Assembly: GCA_963838035.1 (NCBI GenBank) | Contig: CAWIPM010000005.1 | Coordinates: 124,001 to 188,000, forward strand | Length of the DNA stretch: 64,000 bases | Origin: CAVVNN01 sp963838035 | GTDB lineage: Bacteria > Actinomycetota > Thermoleophilia > Solirubrobacterales > 70-9 | Direction of reading: 5' to 3' | Part shown: one piece after another, positions 37,189 through 44,351 of the stretch | Position numbering within the stretch: position 1 is the stretch's first letter | Layout of the letters: each line of letters begins with the position of its first letter | Notes under the pieces: generated by a model | The model's input: only the letters and a program-made list of their open reading frames with translations | What the model was told of the DNA's origin: nothing | The model's database searches: none | Program-made: the position numbers and the translations under genes

Positions 37189-37424
37189 TGGCCGCCGACC
37201 TGGCTGAGCTGAGGGGGATGATCGAGGCGGCGCTGCCCGGCGCTGCGGTCGAGGTGAGCGACGAAACCGGCGCCGGCGACCACCTGCGGGCGACCGTCGT
37301 TGCGCCGCAGTTCGACGGCCTCTCGCGACTCGACCAGCACCGCCTGGTCAGGGCCGCGGTCAAGCCGCGCTTCGACGACGGCACGATTCACGCCCTCTCG
37401 GTTAAGACGGAGACGCCGAGCTAG
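37188..37424 (+). CDS. bolA: BolA-family protein
   Basis: The 78-aa protein has the BolA KH-like fold: ELRGMIEAALPGAAVEV, GDHLRATVVAPQFDGLSRLD with the Fe-S-related His, and QHRLVRAAVKPRF. BolA proteins form [2Fe-2S]-bridged complexes with CGFS glutaredoxins. The Grx4 gene is next, 13 bp downstream, so the partners are co-encoded. The start overlaps the fprA stop (TGATG). Confidence 0.92.
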   Translation: MAADLAELRGMIEAALPGAAVEVSDETGAGDHLRATVVAPQFDGLSRLDQHRLVRAAVKPRFDDGTIHALSVKTETPS

Positions 37425-37425
37425 C

Positions 37426-37431
37426 TAACCT
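37426..37431 (+). promoter_or_regulatory. -10 box for a leaderless glutaredoxin mRNA
   Basis: TAACCT ends six bases before ATG 37438, the spacing expected if transcription begins at the start codon. No ribosome-binding site is present. The following TGTGCAAA also matches one half of the SufR-like operator found later in the window. Confidence 0.45.
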
Positions 37432-37437
37432 GTGCAA

Positions 37438-37827
37438 ATGGCCGATTCGGAGCTGAAAAGCAAAGTCGAAGAGTTGATTGCCGCCAACCCGGTCCTGCTC
37501 TTCATGAAAGGGACGCCGGAGATGCCGCGGTGCGGCTTCTCGATGCGGGTCGTGCAGGTACTCGACGCGATCGATGTCGAGTACGGCGCGATCGACGTCC
37601 TCCCCGCCCTGCAGCCGCTGCGAGAAGTCACGGCCGAGATCTCCGACTGGCAGACCTTCCCCCAGCTCTACGTCAACGGCGATCTGATCGGCGGAGCCGA
37701 CATCGTCGAGGAGATGTTCGAGTCCGGCGAGCTGGCCGAGGCGCTCGGAGTCGAGCAGCCCGAGGTTGCCGCACCGGCCGGCCCGCCGGCCCAGGCAGCG
37801 CCGCTGCAGATCGACGGCAGCAGCTAG
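37438..37827 (+). CDS. grxD: Monothiol glutaredoxin, Grx4 type
   Basis: The 129-aa glutaredoxin has the CGFS active site in FMKGTPEMPRCGFSMR, the glutathione-binding WQTFPQLYVNGDLIGGADI and an Ala/Pro-rich tail. CGFS glutaredoxins carry [2Fe-2S] clusters bound with glutathione or a related thiol and partner BolA, encoded just upstream. The stop codon falls inside the left 37-bp direct repeat of the genomic island, so the last codons sit at the insertion border. Confidence 0.93.
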   Translation: MADSELKSKVEELIAANPVLLFMKGTPEMPRCGFSMRVVQVLDAIDVEYGAIDVLPALQPLREVTAEISDWQTFPQLYVNGDLIGGADIVEEMFESGELAEALGVEQPEVAAPAGPPAQAAPLQIDGSS

Positions 37828-37859
37828 ACCGCCGCTTGCTCGGCGGCGTCCTCTTTGAC
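37823..37859. repeat. Left 37-bp direct repeat (attL-like)
   Basis: This repeat is identical over 37 bp to 44315-44351, in the same orientation. It begins in the last bases of grxD and includes the hairpin CCGCCG-CTTGCT-CGGCGG. Read on the minus strand it encodes the last 11 codons and stop of the A-type carrier gene (VKEDAAEQAAV), detached from the rest of that gene. Confidence 0.9.
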
Positions 37860-38308
37860 GGGAAGGGACGGTGCCGTGTTGCCCTGTAGCGCCCCGTCCG
37901 ATAGATGGCCCTAGAAAGCCGACCCCGGCGAGTCGCCTTATTGACTAACCCAGCCGAATCCGGCCAGTTGGCGGTGTTCGGCTGCAATCGGGTTGCGATG
38001 TCGCCGATAGCGGGGGCCCGGCCTGGCGCTGGCCGGGTCCGGTGAGGTGGGGGCAATCGGGATGAGCGCGGCGGGGCAAGATTCGGTAATATCCCCTGGC
38101 CATCGCTGAGTTGAAAACCGCTGCTGCCTTTCATGGCAGCCATCACATGGGCGCTCCTGCTTTTCGTCCGAAGCGAGCGCCCCACGAGCAGATCATTGGC
38201 GCTCGCAACTCGCGCAGAGCGGGAGCGGCTCTCGCCAACATGAGCGCTGCTCCTGCGCATGGAAATGCAACCGCCAAATCGTTGGTGTTGTGAGATTCTC
38301 CGGGCCAG
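37860..38308. other. Non-coding stretch at the left end of the island
   Basis: I find no convincing gene in these 449 bp. It holds a GC hairpin near 38,015-38,040 (CCCGGCC-TGGCGCT-GGCCGGG) and, at 38160-38211, one copy of the island's imperfect palindrome. Base composition drops after 38,100. It likely contains the promoter of the downstream hydrolase gene. Confidence 0.5.
38160..38211 (-). repeat. Island junction element, copy A
   Basis: Read on the minus strand it runs GTTGCGAGCGC, 28 bp, CGGACGAAA, with a perfect stem GCGAGCGCC/GGCGCTCGC inside. The same pattern at the same spacing (29 bp) occurs at 40866-40917 and 43032-43085. Copy A lies before the hydrolase-esterase block. Confidence 0.55.
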
Positions 38309-39019
38309 ATGACCGAGGTGAAGATCCCCACTCCACGTGGTGAGATGCCGGCCTACCTGGCCACACCAGTCGATGAGGGACCGTGGCCGGGCGTCGTCGT
38401 CATCCACGACGCTCTGGGCATGAGCACGGATGTCCGCAACCAAGCGGACTGGCTGGCGAGTGAGGGACATCTCGCGGTGGCACCCAACCTCTACTACTGG
38501 GGTCGCCGGATCCGGTGCCTGATCTCGACGGTTCGCGGAGGGGAGCGGCCGCTGAGCGAGCTCGACGCCGCGCGCCGCTGGCTGGCCGAGCACGAACGTT
38601 GCACCGGTAGGACCGGCGTGATCGGCTTCTGCATGGGAGGCGACTTCGCGCTGTTGATGGCGCCCGCACACCGGCGTCTCCGTCGCCAGCGTCAACTACG
38701 GCGGCGCCACCCGAGAAGTGGAGCGTGCCCTCCCGACGTCTGCCCGATCGTCGGGAGTTTCGGGGCCCGGGATCGGTGGCCCGGGATACGCAAGGTTCCA
38801 GAACGCCTCGAGCGGATGCTCAGCGAGGCCGGCGTTGAGCACGACATCAAGGTCTACCCCGACGCCGGACACGGCTTCCTCAACGACCACGACCCAGCCG
38901 AGCTCCCGGTCTGGGTCAAGGGGATCGCGGCCCTCGCGCGGGCTCAATACCACGACCCTTCCGCCCAGGACGCCCGGCGGCGCATCGTCGCCTTCTTCGG
39001 CGCCCACCTCAAGGCCTGA
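38309..39019 (+). CDS. Dienelactone hydrolase family protein, two compensating indels
   Basis: The 236-aa alpha/beta hydrolase has nucleophile motif GFCMGG (Cys nucleophile as in dienelactone hydrolases), WPGVVVIHDALGMS near the oxyanion hole and the C-terminal Asp/His DAGHGF. Between about 38,670 and 38,731 the frame encodes an implausible Arg-rich string. The alternative frame there reads VSVASVNYGGATREVERALP, which fits the family. An extra and a missing C would explain it, and the catalytic residues are unaffected. The substrate is unknown. Dienelactone hydrolases act on lactones and esters. Confidence 0.8.
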   Translation: MTEVKIPTPRGEMPAYLATPVDEGPWPGVVVIHDALGMSTDVRNQADWLASEGHLAVAPNLYYWGRRIRCLISTVRGGERPLSELDAARRWLAEHERCTGRTGVIGFCMGGDFALLMAPAHRRLRRQRQLRRRHPRSGACPPDVCPIVGSFGARDRWPGIRKVPERLERMLSEAGVEHDIKVYPDAGHGFLNDHDPAELPVWVKGIAALARAQYHDPSAQDARRRIVAFFGAHLKA

Positions 39020-39025
39020 CGCCCC

Positions 39026-40230
39026 ATGCATGCGGAATCTGTCGAGAGCACGCCGCACCAGGGGGGTCGGGTCGCTCCGGGCTTCGAGGAGGTACGTGCC
39101 GAGTTCGAGCGCAACTTCTCCGAGCGGGGCGAGATCGGCGCCGCCGTCGCCGCGTATTGGCGTGGCGAGAAGGTGGTCGATCTCTGGGGTGGCCGCCGCA
39201 CACCCACCGGCGACGCACCGTGGAACGAGGAGACGATGGTCGTCGTCAATTCGACGACCAAGGGCCTCGCCGCGATGACGATCGCCGTCGCGAACTCTCG
39301 CGGCTGGATCGACTACGACGCACGCGGTCGCCGAGTACTGGCCCGGGTTCGCCCAGAACGGCAAGGGCGCCGTCACCGTGCGCCAGCTCCTCAGTCACGA
39401 GGCGGGGTTGGTCTGGATCGACGAGCCGTTGCGCCCCGACGACATGCGTGACCTCGACCACGTGTCTCGTGCGCTCGCGCTTCAGAAGCCGGCCTGGGAG
39501 CCGGGAACGCGGCACGGCTACCACGCAATGACGATCGGGCTCTACATGCAGGAGCTGATCCGCCATGTCGACCCGGAGCATCGCACGCTCGGCCGGTTCT
39601 TCGCTGAGGAGATCGCGAAGCCGCTGGAGATCGAGTTCTACATCGGATTGCCGCCCGAGGTTCCCGACGAGCGGCTCGCGCAGCTGAGGCTCTTCTCTCC
39701 CAGGCGCGCCATCCGCGCGCTGCCATCGGTTCCCAGGGGGTATGGTGATGCGGATCCTGTGGCCCTGGTCGCTGCTGCGAAAGTCGATGCTGTTCGCGGA
39801 CCTAAACCCGAACGATCGCAGCCTGCTCGATGTCGAGATCCCGGCGGGCAACGGCGTGGGGACGGCGCGGGCGATCGCGCGGGCCTACTCGGCGTTCGCG
39901 GAGGGAGGAGCCGAGCTCGGCATCACCCCGGCGACGTTTGCGAGCCTGACGGCGATCAACGACCCCGAGCGTCCGAAGGACGAGATAATGGGTGTGCCCA
40001 GCTGGATGTCGCTCGGCTTCCTCCGACCTGGACCGCAGCTCGATTTCGGCTCGAGTCGGCGCGCCTTCGGCACGCCGGGCGCCGGCGGCTCTTTCGGCTT
40101 CGCCGATCCTGACGCACGGCTCGGTTTCGCCTACGTGATGAACAACATGGAGTTCCAGATGTTCGACGACCCGCGCGAGAAGGCGCTGCGCGACGCCGTG
40201 CACCGCGCGATCCGGCGGCTCTCAGACTGA
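39026..40230 (+). pseudogene. Beta-lactamase-fold serine esterase, two frameshifts
   Basis: The gene lies six bases after the hydrolase and reads as three frame segments of one class C beta-lactamase-like esterase (EstB/LACTB type). Segment 1 contains the SxxK motif STTK in VVVNSTTKGLAAMTIAVA. Segment 2 contains YHAMTIGLYMQEL, the YxA/N-type motif. Segment 3 contains NGVGTARAIARAYSAFAEGG and FGTPGAGGSFGFADP. Frame changes fall near 39,321-39,326 and 39,735-39,741, the latter in a five-G run. Corrected length is about 400 aa, normal for the family. Either sequence errors or a decaying gene. Confidence 0.75.
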
Positions 40231-40236
40231 GACCGA

Positions 40237-40259
40237 GAAACCCCGCGAAGGGTTTCGCG
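40237..40259 (+). terminator. Overlapping alternative hairpins
   Basis: Two mutually exclusive stems share bases: GAAACCC/GGGTTTC (40237-40256) and CGCGAA/TTCGCG (40244-40259). They lie just after the esterase stop and are followed by TCTTCCCTCCT. Most simply a terminator. Confidence 0.45.
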
Positions 40260-40359
40260 TCTTCCCTCCTCGCGCGAAGCAGGAGCTTGCTTATGGATCG
40301 GTCAGACCTTCGAGTCTCGCTCGAAGGAAGGGCCCCCTCGCGCGCACAGCGGGCCCCAG

Positions 40360-40722
40360 TCATCCACCATTTAGTGCCTGACCCACGCTCCGAGAGCGGG
40401 CCGCTAGAAGGCCGAGGCCGGCTACCGTTACGGCTCCTAGGGTCGGGACCGCGAGACGTGCAGCACGCGGCGAGAGCACCAACTCGAACAGGGGGACAGG
40501 ATCGCCTATGCGATCTCCCAGCCGTCCCAACGGGCAGTCGCCCCGGTTAGCGACGACGAGCGCACCCTCACCGACCAGGGCCGCGATAGCCGATCGCAGG
40601 AACCGCCCGCGCCTACCGCTGAGAGCGCACCACCACACGTATCCAATCGATGCCAGAAAGCCCACCGCGACTAGGCCATGAGCGATCCTCCAAGCAATCA
40701 CGGCTGGCGGCAGGTCCCGCAT
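40360..40722 (-). CDS. Small membrane protein with GDCPLG motif
   Basis: The 120-aa product from ATG 40722 has three to four hydrophobic helices and the internal motif NRGDCPLGRLGDRIGDPVPL. Similar actinobacterial proteins are annotated only as hypothetical. ATG 40779 would add 19 polar residues. The gene lies opposite to the surrounding genes inside the island. Confidence 0.6.
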   Translation of the reverse strand: MRDLPPAVIAWRIAHGLVAVGFLASIGYVWWCALSGRRGRFLRSAIAALVGEGALVVANRGDCPLGRLGDRIGDPVPLFELVLSPRAARLAVPTLGAVTVAGLGLLAARSRSVGQALNGG

Positions 40723-40865
40723 CGAGTGGGCTACCGAGGTACTGCGCACGGGCCCACCGTAACCAGTCCGAGAGTGCATCTACAACAGAATCGAAACCTT
40801 CCTCGGATGCCTGCTACCAACCTGCCGGCGGGGTCGAGCCGTGCCGGGCGCGCTGCCGCTTTCGC

Positions 40866-40917
40866 GTGGTTGCGAGCGCGGTGCGCGCCAGCGCGCACGC
40901 TCCCGCAACGGACGAGG
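40866..40917 (+). repeat. Island junction element, copy B
   Basis: GTTGCGAGCGC, 29 bp, CGGACGA, with the inner perfect hairpin GTGCGCGC-CA-GCGCGCAC. It shares ends and spacing with copies A and C and lies between the hydrolase/esterase/membrane block and the ferredoxin block. Confidence 0.55.
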
Positions 40918-40973
40918 AGATCGGCGCGGTCAGGCCGGCCGCCGATCTGGTTGCGTCGCTGGCGCCGTGAAGC

Positions 40974-41010
40974 CCTATCATTTACACATCTAACGTGTGA
41001 AAATGATAGG
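40974..41010 (+). promoter_or_regulatory. Palindromic operator over the ferredoxin promoter
   Basis: Arms of 15 bp (one mismatch) flank a 7-bp centre. The core is TTTACACA-N7-TGTGAAAA. TAACGT at the centre can serve as the -10 box, and the right arm runs into the ribosome-binding site AGGAGG before ATG 41020. The same core occurs before the SufR-like gene. It could work as operator, as an RNA hairpin hiding the ribosome site, or both. Confidence 0.7.
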
Positions 41011-41019
41011 AGGCAAGCG

Positions 41020-41286
41020 ATGGCCTATGTGATCAACGAGCCCTGTATCGGCACGAAGGACCACTCCTGCGTCGAGGTTTGCCCGGTCGACTGCATCCAC
41101 CCGACCCAGGACGAGCCCGACTTCGACCGCCATGAGCAGCTCTATATCGATCCCGACGAGTGCATCGACTGCGACGCCTGCGTGGAGGCCTGCCCGGTCG
41201 ACGCGATCACGCCAGAGGACCAGGTGCCGCCGGAGTGGCAGCGCTACATCGAGATCAACGCCGCCTACTTCAGGGAGAGGGCGTAG
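41020..41286 (+). CDS. 7Fe-type ferredoxin
   Basis: The 88-aa ferredoxin has a first cluster region CIGTKDHSCVEVCPVDCI and a second CIDCDACVEACPVDAI, the pattern of actinobacterial [3Fe-4S][4Fe-4S] ferredoxins. ATG 41020 follows AGGAGG by six bases. It would carry electrons for reductases such as the nearby FprA. The 3' end overlaps the convergent hemerythrin gene by 17 bp. The promoter carries the shared palindrome. Confidence 0.95.
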   Translation: MAYVINEPCIGTKDHSCVEVCPVDCIHPTQDEPDFDRHEQLYIDPDECIDCDACVEACPVDAITPEDQVPPEWQRYIEINAAYFRERA

Positions 41287-41710
41287 CGCCTTCGGCCTCT
41301 TCGATCGCCGCGGCGAGCCGCGCGAGATCCTCAGCGCCCAGATCCGCTTCAACGCGAGGGAAGAGCTGGCGCTCCTCGAAGCGGACGTGGTCGCGGAGGA
41401 GGCGCCCCAGAACCCGGGCCTCCTCCAGGCTTGCCTCGCCGGCTTCGAGCCGCCACGCCTCGCGGCGGATCGCGAGGTGCTCGTCGAGCATGCGCCGCAC
41501 GCCCTCCCGATCCACCTCGGTGCCGACCGCCCAGCCGGGGAGCAACACCTCCTCCTCGACCCGGAAGTGGCGCCGCCCGTCGCTCTGCCAGAAGTCGAGG
41601 AAGGCCCGGCTCGCTTGCTCAAGGTCACCTGCCTCACGCAGCTTCTTAGCGGCGAGCAGGGCGGCCAGATGCTCGCGTGAGAGGGGGCGGAGCGCCTCGG
41701 CGCGCTTCAT
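41270..41710 (-). CDS. Hemerythrin-like HHE domain protein
   Basis: The 146-aa four-helix protein has a di-iron ligand pattern: SREHLAALL, HFRVEEEVLLP, LDEHLAIRR and LLRDHVRFEERQLFP. Such proteins bind oxygen or nitric oxide, or protect or repair Fe-S proteins. ATG 41710 overlaps the SufR-like stop (ATGA), so the two form an operon. Confidence 0.85.
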   Translation of the reverse strand: MKRAEALRPLSREHLAALLAAKKLREAGDLEQASRAFLDFWQSDGRRHFRVEEEVLLPGWAVGTEVDREGVRRMLDEHLAIRREAWRLEAGEASLEEARVLGRLLRDHVRFEERQLFPRVEADLGAEDLARLAAAIEEAEGATPSP

Positions 41711-42369
41711 CGCGCCCCGAACCCCTCCACCTCGACCAGGCAGCCGGCCCGGTCGGGGTCGTGCGGCTCGAAGCGGGTCAGCCTCGCCTTCGGATCGAGC
41801 CTTGCCAGCAGCCCCGCGGTGATACCCCGGTGCAGCGTGCAGACCACGTCGGGGTTCTCGCGCGCCGAGACGCGGTAAGGGCAATTCCCCAGCGTGCATG
41901 CGAAGCCGCCGTCGGCCTTGCCCTCGATCTTCGGCTGGAAGCCCAGCGCGGCAACCGTCTGGTGGAAATCCTCGGCCGGATCTCCGGCGGAGGCAGGCGC
42001 GAGCTCAGCGCCGATCTCTCGCCCGGCCCTCTCGATCGCGCGCAGGCGACTCGGCCCACTCGGCGTCGCGCGCGCGAGCCAGCGTGCCAGGTCGGCGTAT
42101 CCGCTGGGGCGCTCGCCGCCAGGGCGAGCGCCGGCCGCGATCGCCCAGCGATCGGCGGGCCGCCCCCTCGGGCCCCGGCGCCGCAGTCGCGCGACCAATC
42201 CCTCCTCGTGCAGCCGCTCCAGGTGCCTCCGCACGCCGTTGGGGTGCAGACCGAGCAGCCTTGCCAACTCCTCGGTTCCGGTGGCGGTCCGGGACTCCAC
42301 GAGCTGGGCGAAGATACGCGCGCGGGTGCGCTGCGCCAGCACCTCCTCGCTGCCACTCGGCAGGTCCAT
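41707..42369 (-). CDS. SufR-like Fe-S-sensing repressor
   Basis: The 220-aa product has an N-terminal winged helix (ATGTEELARLLGLHPNGVRR) and a C-terminal domain with four cysteines (ACTLGNCPYRV, VVCTLHRG, DRAGCLVEV) in SufR spacing, which ligate a [4Fe-4S] or [2Fe-2S] cluster in that family. SufR represses Fe-S assembly genes when its cluster is intact. Here the palindrome before its own start also occurs before the ferredoxin gene, so it likely controls both. ATG 42369 is used; GTG 42372 is adjacent. Confidence 0.82.
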   Translation of the reverse strand: MDLPSGSEEVLAQRTRARIFAQLVESRTATGTEELARLLGLHPNGVRRHLERLHEEGLVARLRRRGPRGRPADRWAIAAGARPGGERPSGYADLARWLARATPSGPSRLRAIERAGREIGAELAPASAGDPAEDFHQTVAALGFQPKIEGKADGGFACTLGNCPYRVSARENPDVVCTLHRGITAGLLARLDPKARLTRFEPHDPDRAGCLVEVEGFGAR

Positions 42370-42383
42370 CACCGTTGCCTATG

Positions 42384-42406
42384 TTTGCACAGTCTTGATG
42401 TGTAAA
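42384..42406 (-). promoter_or_regulatory. Operator of the SufR-like gene
   Basis: On the minus strand it reads TTTACACA-N7-TGTGCAAA, sharing the 10-mer TTTACACATC and the 7-bp spacer with the ferredoxin site. It lies 15 bp before the start codon, as expected for autorepression. Confidence 0.7.
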
Positions 42407-42422
42407 AGGCGGGCTCCCGGTC

Positions 42423-42800
42423 TCAGCGATCCCTCCCCTTGGCCTCACGCGGCAGCCCTCGCTTCAACACCTCCGCGAGGACGATCGCGTCGTTGTGTTC
42501 GGTGTCCTTGGCTGAGTAGACGAGGGTGAGCGTTCCTTGGCGAGCGCGGCGGCGAAGGACGACGAGCCGCGGGCGCTGTCGGCGAAGCTCCTCGAGGTAG
42601 CGGCGCCGGAACTCGTCGAAGCGCTCGGGCCGGTGGCCAAACCATTGCCTCAGCTCGGCGCTCGGCGCCAGCTCTGGCTCCCATTCGTCGAGCTCGGCCT
42701 GCTCGCGCGAGACCCCTCTCGGCCAAAGGCGATCGACGAGCACCCGGTAGCCGTCCTCGGGCTCGGCGGGCTCGTATGCGCGCTTCAAGCGGACGTTCAC
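42423..42800 (-). CDS. DUF488 family protein
   Basis: The 125-aa product has the family opening VRLKRAYEPAEPEDGYRVLV followed by DRLWPRG, then EWEPELAPSAELRQWFGH and GTLTLVYSAKDTEHNDA. Function is unknown, although members often sit near heme or iron genes. GTG 42800 gives the standard family length; the open frame runs further upstream. A CGCCTCGAGGCG palindrome (42809-42820) lies just before the start and may be its operator. Confidence 0.85.
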   Translation of the reverse strand: MNVRLKRAYEPAEPEDGYRVLVDRLWPRGVSREQAELDEWEPELAPSAELRQWFGHRPERFDEFRRRYLEELRRQRPRLVVLRRRARQGTLTLVYSAKDTEHNDAIVLAEVLKRGLPREAKGRDR

Positions 42801-43168
42801 AGATGTATCGCCTCGAGGCGGATTGTCGCGAATCAGGCCGTCGCGGCCAGCGAGAGCACGGACGCGCTTCGACGATTTCCGTCGGATATCGCCCGAAGCT
42901 GGCGTAGTTGCCATGCAGAAGGTCGAGGGTTCGTGTTCGTCAGCCACCTTGAAGGAACTCTGCTGCACAAGGGGCAGTGATGCAGAACCCGCCGTGACTT
43001 TACGGCCCTCGGTGGTGTCATCTCCTCCTCGTGTGGTTGCGAGCGCATCAACTAACGCCGCTCACGCTCCCGCTTCGGACGAAAGGCGATAGTGGCGGGA
43101 GGCCGCTCGCTCAGACAGGCGTACCCTTCTCCCGTGACGGATCTTGGACTTGAGATCGCCCTGGTTTG
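42801..43168. other. Intergenic region with palindrome and junction element C
   Basis: No gene seen in 368 bp. Contains CGCCTCGAGGCG at 42809-42820 and copy C of the island junction element at 43032-43085. Base composition is lower in GC than neighbouring genes. Confidence 0.5.
43032..43085 (+). repeat. Island junction element, copy C
   Basis: GTTGCGAGCGC, 29 bp, CGGACGAAA, same orientation as copy B. Compared with B it keeps ACGCTCCCGC before the right end; compared with A it keeps CTTCGGACGAAA. It lies between the DUF488 and PsiE-like genes. Confidence 0.55.
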
Positions 43169-43669
43169 ATGCAGATCAAACTCCCGGCAAGCGGCCGTCC
43201 GAAACTGGTGATGGAGAGCCTCGGCCTCTTACAGGAGGCCGTCTACATCGTCGTGGGGCTACTACTCGTAATCGCTGCGGTCACGGTCATCGTGGGCACG
43301 GTCGAAGAGCTGGTTGATGGAATCCGGGGCCAAACAGATCCGGTCACGATCGGGCTCCTGGTCCTCGATCGCATCCTCCTCCTGCTGATCGTCGCAGAGC
43401 TCCTCCACACCCTGCGAATCGTGCTCTATGAGGGCGATATTCATGCTGAGCCGTTCCTCTTGGTCGGTCTCATCGCCGTCGTGCGACGGGTCGTCGTCGT
43501 CACAGCCCAGGTCGAGCAAACCTCGGGAAGCCCGCCCACCAGCCTGCTGATCGAGCTGGGAATGCTTGCCCTCTTGGCGCTCGCCTTCGGCGCAGCCATC
43601 TACCTATTGGGTCGCGGTGCCGCACAAGAACCCGGATCCGAACCCGGAGATCAATCACCCCGGGCTTGA
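43169..43669 (+). CDS. PsiE-like (phosphate-starvation-inducible family) membrane protein
   Basis: The 166-aa membrane protein has about four helices and the PsiE-family core LLIVAELLHTLRIVLYEGDI followed by HAEPFLLVGLIAVVRRVVVV. The family's role is unknown. The start is uncertain: ATG 43169 or the later ATG at 43211 (MESLGLLQEAVYIVV), which begins just before the first helix. Confidence 0.78.
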   Translation: MQIKLPASGRPKLVMESLGLLQEAVYIVVGLLLVIAAVTVIVGTVEELVDGIRGQTDPVTIGLLVLDRILLLLIVAELLHTLRIVLYEGDIHAEPFLLVGLIAVVRRVVVVTAQVEQTSGSPPTSLLIELGMLALLALAFGAAIYLLGRGAAQEPGSEPGDQSPRA

Positions 43670-43734
43670 TTGCCGATGGCGGGAGTTCGGTCTCACGGGT
43701 TCCGCCAAGATCGTGCCCTGCTGAACCCCCTCGC

Positions 43735-44151
43735 TCAGCTGTGCTTGGCCGGGCGGATGTCGACCTTCTTCACGGTGACTTCCGGCGTGAAGCCTTCCGA
43801 GGGGCAGTGCTTAGCCAGCTTCGTGATCTTGCCGTGCAACTTCAACCGGCTGCCCGGGGCCGGGCTCTGCGCGTCCACTCCATGATGGAACTTGACCCGT
43901 GCGCCTTCGAGCGTAAACGTCTGGTCACCTGTCGAGCCGCCGTGGTTGGCCTTGCTGACTTCGACCTCGATGGTGCCGCTGTAGCGACCGTTCCCGATGG
44001 ACGTCAGCGATGAGCTGACCAGTGACCCGGTCGCGCCGTAGCCGACCGAGCGCGGGGTGCAGCTCTGCGCGGGCGCACCGTGCACCTTCGCCTGGGCCGG
44101 CACGACCAGCGCGAGGACCGCGAGCGCGCAGATTGCAGCGATCTTCTTCAT
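43735..44151 (-). CDS. Small secreted protein, unknown
   Basis: From ATG 44151, after GGAGGGAAGAAA, a 138-aa protein has a classical signal peptide (MKKIAAICALAVLALVVPAQA). The mature part is short and beta-rich (GNGRYSGTIEVEVSKANHGG) and ends KVDIRPAKHS. It has two cysteines, possibly one disulfide. No family recognised. It is the last gene inside the island. Confidence 0.7.
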   Translation of the reverse strand: MKKIAAICALAVLALVVPAQAKVHGAPAQSCTPRSVGYGATGSLVSSSLTSIGNGRYSGTIEVEVSKANHGGSTGDQTFTLEGARVKFHHGVDAQSPAPGSRLKLHGKITKLAKHCPSEGFTPEVTVKKVDIRPAKHS

Positions 44152-44314
44152 TTTCTTCCCTCCGTTGAGCATTTGCTCCTCATGGAAAACGCCACCTCGT
44201 GAGTCAAAAACGGCGTTGGAAGCAAACCGTCAGGCCAAACTTGGCCGAGGTGGACGGATTCGCCGCTGGCGAAACAGGGAGCGCCTGACTCAGGGTCGCC
44301 GAATCGCGGCGGCC

Positions 44315-44351
44315 GCTAGACCGCCGCTTGCTCGGCGGCGTCCTCTTTGAC
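44315..44351. repeat. Right 37-bp direct repeat (attR-like), 3' end of the carrier gene
   Basis: Exact copy of 37823-37859. Here it is the functional 3' end of the A-type carrier gene, including its stop (44318-44316 on the minus strand). Confidence 0.9.

Larger units (their letters stand above)
40723..41019. other. Intergenic region with junction element and operator
   Basis: No credible gene in this 297-bp span. It holds copy B of the island junction element (40866-40917) and the long palindrome over the ferredoxin promoter (40974-41010). Confidence 0.5.
37823..44351. mobile_element. Cryptic genomic island bounded by 37-bp direct repeats
   Basis: About 6.5 kb between identical 37-bp repeats. 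The right copy is the genuine 3' end of the A-type Fe-S carrier gene. The left copy is an orphan of the same 3' end abutting grxD. This is the usual footprint of site-specific integration into a gene end, and it implies that grxD and the carrier gene were once convergent neighbours. Inside are a dienelactone hydrolase, an esterase, a membrane protein, a ferredoxin/hemerythrin/SufR-like module, DUF488, a PsiE-like protein and a secreted protein, plus stretches of visibly lower GC. No integrase or transposase is present, so it would be immobile alone. Confidence 0.65.

Noticed and set aside
37823..37859. Simple shared terminator hairpin
   Set aside because: The identity covers 37 bp including coding sequence and the stop codon of erpA, well beyond the 18-bp hairpin, so a common terminator alone does not explain it.
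38160..43085. Integron attC sites
   Set aside because: The three elements are palindromic and lie between gene blocks, but they lack the GTTRRRY/RYYYAAC core pair, and no integron integrase is present.
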